This document shows, one piece after another, positions 1 through 7,950 of a DNA stretch of 64,000 nucleotides. Under the pieces are notes generated by a model that saw only the letters and a program-made list of their open reading frames with translations, searched no databases and had not been told where the DNA came from. Source of the DNA: CAZDWZ01 sp964509425 (lineage in GTDB: Bacteria; Bdellovibrionota_C; UBA2361; SZUA-149; CAZDWZ01); contig CAZDWZ010000001.1 of NCBI GenBank assembly GCA_964509425.1, forward strand, positions 372,001 to 436,000. The letters run 5' to 3'. Position 1 is the stretch's first letter. Each line of letters begins with the position of its first letter. The position numbers and the translations under genes were made by a program.

Positions 1-1535
1 AAATCCCTTCTAAACCTCCCCTCTTCCACTGGTCCGGCCTTGCCTTCGAAAGAATGGGGTTAGCGCCGGAGACCGCTCTCAGACTGCCGTCCGCATTCGC
101 CGCCGGTGCTATGGTTATTCTGCTTTTTGCATTTTCGTCTCCAATTCTCGGCGCTCGTGCCGCCGCGCTTTCTGGACTCCTTCTCTATGCAACGTTCGAC
201 GTGCTCAGGGTCTCTCGAGCAGCGAGAGTCGACATGATGTTTTCCTTGTGGGTGTCGGCGACTCTTTTTGCGTTGTTTATGGTTGTAAATGACTTTGCGA
301 AACACGGGCGAAGAAACCGATTCGCACTCGGGCTTGCGACCGGATGTGCGGCGCTTGCAATCTTGACAAAGGGTCCTGCCGGTTTGGCATTTCCCTGGAC
401 CGTCGCCGGCTTGACGATGTTGCTCACGGTTCCGGTTCGGAAAATTCCCTTTGGACTCGCCGCGCTGTCTATCGCCGGTTCGATTGCGCTCGCAGGAATT
501 TGGTATGCGGCAGCGTACTCCTTGGGAGGACAGGCGTTCCTCGATATCCATTTGATGCGAGAAAACTATGCGCGCGTCGTCGGCTCGACACGATACTCGA
601 CCGGACACAGAGGTGCGGTTTACATGCCGGTCCTCATGCTCCTTGCGGGACTGCTCCCGGCGTCGGCGCTCTTACCTCTTGCGTATCCTGCTCTTCGCAA
701 ATTCTCGCTGCTGCCGGGGAATCGCGTGACGGCAATATACATCGGGCTCTGGGCGCTCATTTTTCCCGTCTTCTTCTCCTTCACCGCTTCACAGAGAAAC
801 GTCTATCTGTTGCCCTCGTTCCCCGCTTGGGGATTCGTCATCTCTCTCGCGCTCTTGAATTTTCAAACTCTCGCGACGGGCCACCCCCGCCTTGCGCAAT
901 TCTCAAAGCGAGGACTTCAGGTCTTCGGATTCATCTCTGCTCTCGTTTCGAGCCTCGTCCTGGTCTTCCTGGCGTTTCCTTCGATGTTTGGAAGATTGCT
1001 CGCCGCACTCCCTGTCAAGCAACAGGATCGAGAATTGATCACTTCAGTCTTCCCGATGTTTCGGCAGTCGGGAGTGCTAATTGTGCTCCTTTTGCTCGCA
1101 CTGCCGCTTTCGCTCGTTTCGGTAAAAAACTTCAAGCGCTCAAAAATGGTGGAGGGATATTTGGCTCTGGTTGGCGCCGTATTGTGCCTCCAACTCTCCG
1201 TTTCAAACGGCATGCTGCCCCATCTCGCCGAAAGGACGACTCCCCAACCTTTCGCTCAGACGGTGCTCTCGTATGTCCAGGCCCGCGGAAAAACGCTGTA
1301 TCAGTATGACGATAATTTTTTCTCAATGAACTATTACATCGGCACGAATCTCCTTCGTTTGAACGAGACCGACCCGATTCCAAAGGACTTGCCAATCTAT
1401 CTTTTGATGCGATCGGCACAGGTGCCAAAGGCGGCCCGGCATTTTCCTCGGCTGAGTGTCGTGGCGACGAGCGAAATGTTAGATTTCTATGGGAAAGACC
1501 GCTTCACTCTGGTGGAAATACCGGGAGCGGGATAA
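1..1535 (+). CDS. ArnT/PMT-like membrane glycosyltransferase, 5' end outside window
   Basis: This is the C-terminal part of a polytopic glycosyltransferase of the GT-C (ArnT/PMT, GT39/83) class. Such enzymes use polyprenyl-phosphate sugars at the outer face of the inner membrane. The reading frame is open from the first bases, and the codons before the first ATG (position 54) encode KPPLFHWSG. That resembles the KPPL(F/Y)YW motif near the N-terminus of this family, so the ATG at 54 is internal and the true start lies upstream of the window. The visible part has about nine hydrophobic segments. RVDMMF near residue 75 fits the second luminal loop of the family. The C-terminal 120 residues are soluble. 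A phosphatase gene follows after 9 nt, probably in the same operon. The family call is fairly firm, but the acceptor (lipid A, protein or glycan) cannot be told. Confidence 0.85.
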   Translation, partial: IPSKPPLFHWSGLAFERMGLAPETALRLPSAFAAGAMVILLFAFSSPILGARAAALSGLLLYATFDVLRVSRAARVDMMFSLWVSATLFALFMVVNDFAKHGRRNRFALGLATGCAALAILTKGPAGLAFPWTVAGLTMLLTVPVRKIPFGLAALSIAGSIALAGIWYAAAYSLGGQAFLDIHLMRENYARVVGSTRYSTGHRGAVYMPVLMLLAGLLPASALLPLAYPALRKFSLLPGNRVTAIYIGLWALIFPVFFSFTASQRNVYLLPSFPAWGFVISLALLNFQTLATGHPRLAQFSKRGLQVFGFISALVSSLVLVFLAFPSMFGRLLAALPVKQQDRELITSVFPMFRQSGVLIVLLLLALPLSLVSVKNFKRSKMVEGYLALVGAVLCLQLSVSNGMLPHLAERTTPQPFAQTVLSYVQARGKTLYQYDDNFFSMNYYIGTNLLRLNETDPIPKDLPIYLLMRSAQVPKAARHFPRLSVVATSEMLDFYGKDRFTLVEIPGAG

Positions 1536-1544
1536 ATAGTCCCC

Positions 1545-2246
1545 ATGCGGCAAGTTATGCGTTTCAACGTTCCAATAATCTTGATACTCGTTCTCAGTCC
1601 GGTGGCGCTGCAAATGATCGGTGAGTCGACCTATTTCACCAGCTATGCAGCGAACGCGATTTTCCGAAACAACTTCCATGAAGTCGTCCCCGGTCGAATG
1701 TATCGCTCTGCGCAGATGTCCCGGAGCGATCTCGAAGAAGTGATCCGGGCAAACAAGATCAAAAGTGTAATCGATCTCAGACTCGACGAAGACTCGCCCG
1801 ATGAAACAGGAAGGAGCGAGTCTGAGGCAGCAGGTGCCGCGGGAGCCGCCTATCGCCACATTCCATTCTCCAGTCGCAGAGCCGATCAGCAGGAGTCCAT
1901 TCTCCGGCTGTTGAAGGCGTATTCGGAAATGCCTCCGCCATTTCTCGTTCACTGCTCAAGCGGCACCCACCGATCCGGAGTTGCTGCGGCAATTTGGCTG
2001 CTGCAGAACGAGAGAGGTGATACGGCGAGAGCGGCCGAACAACTCACCATGAAATACGGCTTCTTTCAATTGGAGCGAGACCTGAAGGCCTTTTTTCAGA
2101 ACAGCCCAACGTTAGATCACGTAATCAGCGAATACCTCGCCGCGCAATCAAAGGGGCCCATTTCATTCCACGATTGGGTGCTCAGCGCGGAGATCGTGAA
2201 GGCCTCAAATTCAAACGCGGCTCGTTCCCCAGAAACTCTTCACTGA
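1545..2246 (+). CDS. Membrane-anchored dual-specificity/tyrosine phosphatase family protein
   Basis: A 233-residue protein with a single hydrophobic N-terminal segment (about residues 9-25), which could be a signal anchor, followed by a cysteine-phosphatase domain. The P-loop HCSSGTHR (residues 136-143) fits the HCx5R signature, with Cys137 as nucleophile and Arg143 binding phosphate. The upstream GRMYRSAQM and SVIDLRL segments are typical of the bacterial DSP/PTP group related to lipid or sugar phosphatases. The start at 1545 lies 9 nt after the glycosyltransferase stop; an internal ATG at 1557 would also keep the hydrophobic segment. The coupling suggests a role on the same envelope glycolipid or polymer, for example removing phosphate from a lipid carrier or product. 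That role is inference. The substrate could equally be phosphotyrosine. Confidence 0.8.
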   Translation: MRQVMRFNVPIILILVLSPVALQMIGESTYFTSYAANAIFRNNFHEVVPGRMYRSAQMSRSDLEEVIRANKIKSVIDLRLDEDSPDETGRSESEAAGAAGAAYRHIPFSSRRADQQESILRLLKAYSEMPPPFLVHCSSGTHRSGVAAAIWLLQNERGDTARAAEQLTMKYGFFQLERDLKAFFQNSPTLDHVISEYLAAQSKGPISFHDWVLSAEIVKASNSNAARSPETLH

Positions 2247-2360
2247 GATTTGTTTGCGAGAAAGCGATACTCGAAAATGGATTGAAGCTTCAGCTTCGTG
2301 ATTCGGCCATTGCCGACTTCGCGCGTAATCGCCCTGTGGTTGGTTCCTTGAAGGAGTCAG

Positions 2361-2412
2361 TCGCGGAAGGTGGAGAGACGTCGCCCGTTAGCGTCTCTCC
2401 ACCTTCGCGAAC
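2361..2412. terminator. Large hairpin between convergent genes, likely bidirectional terminator
   Basis: Perfect 14-bp arms at 2367-2380 and 2392-2405 enclose an 11-nt loop, with partial extension into flanking CGCG. The hairpin sits between the phosphatase stop (2246) and the convergent minus-strand gene (stop 2430). On the plus strand a T-run follows about 20 nt later. A shared terminator is the simplest reading. Confidence 0.6.
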
Positions 2413-2429
2413 GAACCTCCTTCCGTTTT

Positions 2430-3020
2430 TCATTGCCGTAGCTTGAGGGTGCTGAACTCAGACGCTTCCGGAACGCCACTTCTCGGAATCCACAGCCGGT
2501 GGTGGTTTTCACCCGGGAAGCAGTAGGAGCCGGGCGCACACCGATGAAGCGAGAAGTTCCCGTTCCACCGGCACGCCTCGATCACCGGCTCGTACAGCTC
2601 CATCCCGTCATGGATCCGTACTGACCCGAACCTCGGATGCTGGGCGATGAGACACACCGCCTCCCGGACGTTTCCACCGCGGTACAGCGCCGGGTCGGGC
2701 GTCTGCTCCGAGAAGTGCGTCAGGATCGCCCCACCGACCCAGTACGTCGGATGAGCGAGTTCACCGAGCCACTCCGCACGACGCCACCGCCCTTCGACGC
2801 TCATCACGGTCCGAAGCGGAACGACGAGGAACGGCGGAACCACCACCACCTGCTCGTCCTCGCAGCGGTGCGGGGCGGAGCACTCAAAGAATTCCCCGAC
2901 GCCATCGTCACCGAGGGCGGGCACCGGGAAGGTGAACGGCTCGATTCCCGCAGCGCTTCCGATGCGGGCCTTCATGCGGCGTACCACCTCGTCGGGTGTG
3001 AGAACAACTTGCTGTACCAC
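2430..3020 (-). CDS. Hypothetical protein, 196 aa, GC-rich orphan
   Basis: I do not recognise this protein. The reading starts at GTG 3020, preceded by a strong ribosome-binding site (GGAGGTG, 4-nt spacer), which is the main reason for believing it. It has no clear signal peptide or membrane segment. It is rich in Pro, His, Cys and Trp, with HRCEDEQ near residue 52 and a Cys/His-containing C-terminal half (HRCAPGSYCFPGEN). Three 60-base stretches I counted inside it hold 40, 38 and 43 G/C bases, at or above most neighbouring stretches. It is isolated, flanked by a terminator hairpin on one side and a 7-bp inverted repeat (3057-3072) upstream. A plus-strand frame over 2637-3125 is also open but lacks a comparable ribosome-binding site. 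Recent acquisition is possible but unproven. Confidence 0.55.
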   Translation of the reverse strand: MVQQVVLTPDEVVRRMKARIGSAAGIEPFTFPVPALGDDGVGEFFECSAPHRCEDEQVVVVPPFLVVPLRTVMSVEGRWRRAEWLGELAHPTYWVGGAILTHFSEQTPDPALYRGGNVREAVCLIAQHPRFGSVRIHDGMELYEPVIEACRWNGNFSLHRCAPGSYCFPGENHHRLWIPRSGVPEASEFSTLKLRQ

Positions 3021-3196
3021 AGCGCACCTCCGTTTGCCGTGTGTAGGGAGAGACTAGAGAGCGGACGCTCTCCGACCAGAAGAAGGGAGTTCAGAGACCA
3101 GCTCGAAGGAATGTTTCCTGTGTGATCGATTAACACAGCCTCCGGACCATTGTAAGAAAAAATTGCATCGGCTTCGGGAGCCGCAAGCCCTTGGAA

Positions 3197-3232
3197 AACA
3201 AAAAAGCCGTCCGGAGAGAATCCCCGGACGGC
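3197..3232 (-). terminator. Rho-independent terminator of ahcY
   Basis: On the minus strand a perfect 9-bp GC-rich stem (arms 3206-3214 and 3224-3232, 9-nt loop) is followed directly by a run of T with one G. It lies 40 nt downstream of the ahcY stop. This is the clearest minus-strand terminator in the window. Confidence 0.9.
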
Positions 3233-3271
3233 TTCGTGCGCCACAGCTATTTTTTGCTATGTCACCTCCGC

Positions 3272-4576
3272 TTAGTAGCGGTAGTGATCAGGTTTGAACG
3301 GTCCTTGAGGCGAAACTCCGAGATAGTCGGACTGCTTCTTGGTCAAGGTCGTCAGCTTAACCCCGAGCTTTTCGAGGTGCAGTCGTGCCACTTGCTCATC
3401 GAGCGCCTTCGGCAGGACGTGAACACCGAGCTTATACTTGTCCTTCTCCGTCCAGAGCGAAAGCTGCGCGAGAACTTGATTGGTGAACGAGCAAGACATG
3501 ACAAAGCTCGAATGTCCCGTCGCGCAACCGAGATTGACAAGTCTTCCGCGTGCAAGAACGATCAAGCTCCGGCCATTTGGAAGCGTGAATTTATCGACTT
3601 GCGGCTTGATGTTTTCTTCCTTTACCCCGGAAGTGCTGGTCAGCCAGCTCATGTCGATTTCGGAGTCGAAGTGCCCGATGTTGCAAAGAATCGAATGGTC
3701 TTTCATCATCTGCATGTGTGTGCCGGTTACGACATCACAGCAACCGGTTGCAGTAACGATCACGTCCGCAAGCGGAGCGGCCTCTTCCATCGTCAAGACT
3801 TGGTAGCCTTCCATCGCTGCTTGAAGAGCGATAATCGGGTCGATTTCCGTTACGATAACTCGCGCACCGAAACCTCTCATCGATTCAGCGCAGCCCTTTC
3901 CGACGTCTCCGAATCCAGCCACAACAACGACTTTTCCGGCAATCATCACGTCGGTCGCTCTCTTCAGTCCGTCGGTCAAAGATTCCCGGCAGCCATAGAG
4001 ATTGTCGAACTTCGACTTCGTCACTGAATCGTTAACGTTGATCGCAGGCGCCTTGAGCGTTCCTGCTGCGTGCATTTGATAGAGCCGGTGCACTCCTGTC
4101 GTCGTCTCCTCAGAGATACCGATGACATGTTCCATCAGCTCCGGATGCTTCTCATGACAATGAACGGTCAAGTCACCACCGTCATCGAGAATGAGATTGA
4201 GCGGAGCTCCATCCTTGAACTTAAGAGACTCCTCGATGCACCACCAATATTCTTCTTCGGTTTCGCCCTTCCATGCGAAGACCGGCACGCCGGCTGCGGC
4301 GATCGCAGCAGCAGCATGATCTTGCGTCGAGAAAATATTGCAGCTCGACCATCGAACCTGCGCCCCCAAGTCAACCAGCGTCTCAATGAGAACCGCGGTC
4401 TCAATCGTCATATGAAGGCAGCCGACAATGCGCGCACCTTGCAGAGGCTTCTTGCCCTTGTATTGTTGTCTTAAAGACATCAGACCGGGCATTTCCTTTT
4501 CAGCGAGCTGAATGGCCTTTCGTCCGGCTTCTGCGAGTTTGATATCCGCGACTTTGAAATCTTCACCCATGTACAT
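3272..4576 (-). CDS. ahcY: Adenosylhomocysteinase (S-adenosyl-L-homocysteine hydrolase)
   Basis: Cytosolic NAD-dependent enzyme that reversibly splits S-adenosylhomocysteine to adenosine and homocysteine, relieving product inhibition of methyltransferases. The 434-residue protein is full length. It shows GCLHMTIETAVL (residues 52-63), SCNIFSTQDH (78-87), the NAD-binding GFGDVGKG (221-228) and the C-terminal DHYRY that closes the neighbouring subunit's site. It lacks the roughly 40-residue insert seen in some bacterial and plant forms. The start is ATG 4576 behind a GAGGAG 11 nt upstream; a second ATG six bases later is also possible. The gene is monocistronic, with its own terminator and a long structured leader, so it may be controlled at the RNA level. 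I found no match to the SAH-riboswitch consensus. Confidence 0.98.
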   Translation of the reverse strand: MYMGEDFKVADIKLAEAGRKAIQLAEKEMPGLMSLRQQYKGKKPLQGARIVGCLHMTIETAVLIETLVDLGAQVRWSSCNIFSTQDHAAAAIAAAGVPVFAWKGETEEEYWWCIEESLKFKDGAPLNLILDDGGDLTVHCHEKHPELMEHVIGISEETTTGVHRLYQMHAAGTLKAPAINVNDSVTKSKFDNLYGCRESLTDGLKRATDVMIAGKVVVVAGFGDVGKGCAESMRGFGARVIVTEIDPIIALQAAMEGYQVLTMEEAAPLADVIVTATGCCDVVTGTHMQMMKDHSILCNIGHFDSEIDMSWLTSTSGVKEENIKPQVDKFTLPNGRSLIVLARGRLVNLGCATGHSSFVMSCSFTNQVLAQLSLWTEKDKYKLGVHVLPKALDEQVARLHLEKLGVKLTTLTKKQSDYLGVSPQGPFKPDHYRY

Positions 4577-4886
4577 GATCCTAAAAGCTCCTCATCAGTT
4601 AATCCGGCCCAGAATCCGAATCGATGTGCGTCAACACGACGCACAGCGGCCCTTCGCCGCCCGCTGGTTTACCGGCGGTGCGATCTATAGCCTTCATGGA
4701 AGGATTTGAACAGACTTCGAGAAGTTGAATGATGTCGGTGGGAAAGGGCCGGCGAACCTTCAATTCTCTCACCCTATCGTCGCAGATTGAGTGCGAGACT
4801 TGCTCTCCGGGTTTTTCTGGCTCGGCTGCTCCGAGCAGCGCTGCATTTAAATCACGACTTACGTCGCGAATTAAATGTGCCCAGCG
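4577..4886 (-). promoter_or_regulatory. Structured 5' leader of ahcY, class unknown
   Basis: This 310-nt gap holds the ahcY promoter region and leader. Two adjacent hairpins stand out. One has 7-bp perfect arms (4626-4632 and 4638-4644, 5-nt loop). The other is nested, with 6-bp outer arms (4644-4649, 4661-4666) and a 5-bp GCGGC/GCCGC inner stem. A third stem-loop (GCTCGG/CCGAGC) lies near 4820-4838. A 32-codon frame (4599-4697, minus) crosses the first two but lacks a ribosome-binding site. The conserved core of the SAH riboswitch is not visible. A regulatory role is inferred from position and pairing only. Confidence 0.35.
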
Positions 4887-5411
4887 CTAGTCGCACCAGC
4901 GCGATCTTTTGAGTCCTTTACAGAACAAATTTCCGAAGAGGCCGGCTTGGCTTCTCGCCTCCTCTACAGAACGGGTGCCGTCATCTTCCGGTGCACGAAT
5001 TGCGGCGACTCCGTCTGACTCAAATGCCCGGTCGATCAATTCTTCGTCATTGATCTGATCTTCAGCAACCGCCTTGGGTTTGCGGTGTTTCGACGCCAGT
5101 GGATTTCCACCGGAATAGCTGGTCACCGAGTCGTAAATATACAGGTAGATAAAGGAGAGCCCGAGGAAGATCGCAGGAATCAGGAACTTTGCCTGAGGAC
5201 CTTGGAAAATGAGTCCGAAAATGTTGTCGGCAATACTGTCGGACGCGCCTCCACCTCCGCCACCGGCCGACTGTGCCGCTTGAGGAGCGCCCTGAGCAGG
5301 GTCCGAATATGACGTACTCTGAGGCGCGGCTTCCGACGGACCGGACGATGAAGGGCTCTGCGGCCCGCCATTGCCGAAATTACGGAAAGGGTGTTGATAA
5401 AAATTGCCCAA
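4887..5411 (-). CDS. Hypothetical single-pass membrane protein with low-complexity N-terminus
   Basis: Not recognised. From the preferred start the protein is 174 residues. It has an N-terminal region of about 75 residues rich in Gly, Ser, Pro, Gln and Ala (including six consecutive glycines), one membrane segment of about 20 residues (FLIPAIFLGLSFIYLYIY), and a charged, acidic C-terminal half ending with a short Lys/Arg patch. I prefer TTG 5411 as start because GGGAGGA lies 6 nt upstream; a GTG at 5426 would add five residues but has no such site. The next minus-strand gene upstream ends at 5491, so the two could be cotranscribed. The glycine-rich stretch looks like a flexible linker. No function can be assigned. 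Confidence 0.6.
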   Translation of the reverse strand: MGNFYQHPFRNFGNGGPQSPSSSGPSEAAPQSTSYSDPAQGAPQAAQSAGGGGGGASDSIADNIFGLIFQGPQAKFLIPAIFLGLSFIYLYIYDSVTSYSGGNPLASKHRKPKAVAEDQINDEELIDRAFESDGVAAIRAPEDDGTRSVEEARSQAGLFGNLFCKGLKRSRWCD

Positions 5412-5490
5412 CTGAGATCCTCCCACGCCACGAAACCCAGCGATCGGGAGATCAACGGGTACCGGAGAGGATAAACCCTCCCAAACTCAG

Positions 5491-5967
5491 TTATGAGCGC
5501 TCCGCGACTGGGCGTAGCATGGGTTTCAAGGCAGCTCGCCAGCCGCCGGTACGCATTGGTGCATCGGGCTCATCACCAAAAAGCAGTTCGTTACTTCTCT
5601 CGTAATCCGCGAGCGCTTCGATAAAGCTGAGCGTCTCACGTTCGAGATACTGCGCGATGAAAAAATTTACTGAGCTCGCCGCATGCTCCAAAGCACGCTT
5701 AATATCCCGATCTACTGGGCCCAGCTTGTCGCCGTTGTCCACAAAGGCCTGCCGAAATTTTCTTGCCAGGTCCTCGGCTGTGGTCGACTCTTCCCAGCTC
5801 ATCTGCTCGATCAGCCGGTGAGCCCGGGTGCGCCTGCCCTCCCGGAGGACGATAAATCTCGCGACAAAGGCTGTGCGAATAGCCGTTCGCCGGGCCTGAT
5901 TGTCAGCAAGCAGTGATTGCCGCGCAAGGCGGCCGGTAGAATTTGTATGCAGAACGCCAGATGCCAC
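5491..5967 (-). CDS. Hypothetical protein, 158 aa, helical
   Basis: Not recognised. A mostly helical, Arg/Glu/Ala-rich soluble protein with no signal peptide and no membrane segment. It starts at GTG 5967, 7 nt after AGAGG. The middle part (about residues 50-130) is strongly amphipathic, which suggests a helical bundle, and the N-terminus is basic. It diverges from the beta-barrel gene at 6203 and is followed by the single-pass membrane protein gene 64-79 nt downstream, so these two minus-strand genes may form an operon. The codon pattern resembles its neighbours, which supports it being real. Confidence 0.55.
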   Translation of the reverse strand: MASGVLHTNSTGRLARQSLLADNQARRTAIRTAFVARFIVLREGRRTRAHRLIEQMSWEESTTAEDLARKFRQAFVDNGDKLGPVDRDIKRALEHAASSVNFFIAQYLERETLSFIEALADYERSNELLFGDEPDAPMRTGGWRAALKPMLRPVAERS

Positions 5968-6202
5968 AATCTAACCTCTAGATTTCAAAGAACTTTCGCG
6001 CCACGCCGATCGGAGCCATTTCCGATGATTTTACTCGACTCTTTCCATTATCGTCATTGCTTCAATTCTTCTAAAGATAGTAAGGAAAGAACAAGTTCAA
6101 GGGGTTACCCGGATCATGCCGTTTAGACACGTCGGCCGGATGAAAAAACACCTCCCCGCTTTCGGGGAAGGACAAGTGAGTTCCGTTGAGGAGGTAAAGG
6201 TG

Positions 6203-7609
6203 ATGGAGTGTATGCGTCGAGTTTCGTTTCTTGCCCTGTTGATCGCTATCCTTCCGGCCTCCGGACAGTGTCAGGTTGTCATCTCAGGCGGCGTTACCGA
6301 GACCTATGATGACAACATCTTTCTCGAGAGCGGCGATGGAGTTCCTCCACCGATCATCTTTGACTCGGAACTCGAGACTCCGGAGACGACACTTCAGCTC
6401 CCGGAAACGGTCGATGGAAAAAAGGACAGCGACTTTCTTACTGACGTGCAGTTTACTGCTTCAGGTGCACCGAATCTCCTTCGAGGATTGAAAAGCACGC
6501 TGAGTGGAACAGTCGGTGCGATCTTCTTCGCCGATCACGGCGATCAGGATCGTCTGACGCTAAATACTGATCTCAATTTCCAAACGACAAACGAGCTCAT
6601 CCCCGATCCTTTCTTCGTCGCCGTTTCCAGCTCGATTCGTTCTCAGGCGAATGATGCGTCGGTTGCGCAAGGCACGGCTTCCCGATTGACTCAGACGCAT
6701 TATGCGGCTCTCGAGCTCGGCGCGAGAAACGTACAACTCATGCGGGATCTGAACTGGGGTGCAGGCTATCGGTTGGGCTACTCAGACTTCCTCGGAGACT
6801 TTACATTTTCGGATAACGACGATGACCTCGGAGCGCTCCAAAATCGATTCAGAAATCAGGGCTCGGATTACCTGACGAACACGGTGAGCACGAACTTCCA
6901 AGACCAGTTCACGAAGCGACTCCGCGGAACTCTTAGTTTCGCGTTTAATCACATCACATTCACCAAGGTCGAAACCAACGATGTGGTGACAACGGAAGAA
7001 GATCAACTCGACCGTACAGAGTTCGTGCCAACTGCTCAGCTCGAGTACCAAGTAAGCGACAAAGTGAGTGTCGACGGAGCGGCGGGATATAACTTCGCCA
7101 CGTTCCAAGAAGAGCAGACCCCGAGAACGGTCACGATCACAAACGCGGACGGCACGCAGTCCACCGTTCTCCAAGCACGCGACAAAAACCAAGACTCTCT
7201 TATCTTTTCGGGCGGGTTGACCTATGCACCAACCACCGCCACCAATTTCCGGGTCGGCGCGAATCAGTATGCGACGGTCGACATCGACGGAAATCGGCTT
7301 GTCACTCGCTCCGTGAGCCTTACCGGAGTTCATACGCTCACCGACGAGCTCCGCGCAAACGCAAGCGGCCGTTTCTTGCAGTACAATATTTCGCAGGATC
7401 TCGATAATCCGATCGACCGTTACGAATTCACGCTCGGCCTTCAATACAGCATCACTCCTTCTGTCGCGTTAAATGGCGGATGGAGCTATTCGACACAGAT
7501 TGTCGATGAGGGCGACCTCAGCCAGCGAGTATTGCTCACGGCCGAGGATTATACCGACAACCGATTCTTCATCGGTCTGAATGCCGGGTTCGTGGGTCTG
7601 CTGAACTAG
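6203..7609 (+). CDS. Putative outer-membrane beta-barrel protein
   Basis: A 468-residue secreted protein. The chosen start, ATG 6203, has GAGGAGGT just upstream and puts a signal peptide at the very N-terminus (hydrophobic core SFLALLIAILPA, predicted cleavage after GQC or CQ). The open frame extends upstream to 6116, but that would bury the signal. The mature part begins with SGGVTETYDDNIFLE, typical of surface beta-barrel proteins associated with exopolysaccharide or porin-like families, and continues as alternating polar/aromatic strands to an aromatic-containing C-terminus (FFIGLNAGFVGLLN). There are no cysteines in the mature chain. A CG-rich 6-bp hairpin (6153-6168) lies in the leader and a terminator-like stem follows the gene. 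It is probably a monocistronic outer-membrane protein; cargo or role unknown. Confidence 0.75.
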   Translation: MECMRRVSFLALLIAILPASGQCQVVISGGVTETYDDNIFLESGDGVPPPIIFDSELETPETTLQLPETVDGKKDSDFLTDVQFTASGAPNLLRGLKSTLSGTVGAIFFADHGDQDRLTLNTDLNFQTTNELIPDPFFVAVSSSIRSQANDASVAQGTASRLTQTHYAALELGARNVQLMRDLNWGAGYRLGYSDFLGDFTFSDNDDDLGALQNRFRNQGSDYLTNTVSTNFQDQFTKRLRGTLSFAFNHITFTKVETNDVVTTEEDQLDRTEFVPTAQLEYQVSDKVSVDGAAGYNFATFQEEQTPRTVTITNADGTQSTVLQARDKNQDSLIFSGGLTYAPTTATNFRVGANQYATVDIDGNRLVTRSVSLTGVHTLTDELRANASGRFLQYNISQDLDNPIDRYEFTLGLQYSITPSVALNGGWSYSTQIVDEGDLSQRVLLTAEDYTDNRFFIGLNAGFVGLLN

Positions 7610-7649
7610 GTTTGGCGCGGCTTTCAGCAATTATTTCTTAATCCAGATC

Positions 7650-7675
7650 GCGAGCGCTTCGTATGAAGCGCTCGC
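7650..7675 (+). terminator. Stem-loop downstream of the beta-barrel gene
   Basis: A perfect 11-bp stem (7650-7660 and 7665-7675) with a GTAT tetraloop lies 41 nt after the stop. The T tract after it is weak (TCGTTTC), so termination efficiency is uncertain, but nothing else explains the structure. Confidence 0.6.
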
Positions 7676-7950
7676 TCGTTTCGGCCACGAACTCGCGGTT
7701 ACTCTGAGAACGCCCGCACCGACACACCGAAAGCTCTGAATAAATCGCCGGAGTTTCAAACTCCAAAAGTTGAGCCGCTCGCTTTGGCGAAGTGGCGATC
7801 CATCATCGGCACTCGGAGCAACAAATTATGCAATCTCCAGTCATAAAACTTCATAAAGATCATAAGAAGGTCGAACCTTGCGTCGACCTTCGAGATGGCA
7901 ATAGGAGCGCAGTCGCTAAGTGCGTTCCTTTCTTCGCTCGAGGTTAAACA
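7676..7950 (+). promoter_or_regulatory. Intergenic leader with two inverted repeats before the unknown pair
   Basis: This gap holds a 15-bp palindrome, GGAGTTTcAAACTCC (7750-7764), and a hairpin with perfect 9-bp arms (7866-7874, 7883-7891, 8-nt loop) ending 59 nt before the next start. I see no convincing -35/-10 pair. The position suggests an operator and a leader hairpin, but there is no further support. Confidence 0.35.

Noticed and set aside
344..1309. Long plus-strand frame inside the glycosyltransferase gene
   Set aside because: It is a frame shadow: Arg/Cys-rich composition, no ribosome-binding site, and the overlapping frame has clear family motifs.
2637..3125. Plus-strand frame opposite the 196-residue orphan
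   Set aside because: No ribosome-binding site; the minus-strand gene has a strong one.
3191..4027. Plus-strand frame opposite ahcY
   Set aside because: Antisense shadow of a gene with unmistakable SAHH motifs.
4599..4697. 32-codon minus-strand frame in the ahcY leader
   Set aside because: No ribosome-binding site, and its sequence is explained by the hairpin arms.
4577..4886. SAH riboswitch upstream of ahcY
   Set aside because: The conserved core sequence was not found on either strand, although hairpins are present.
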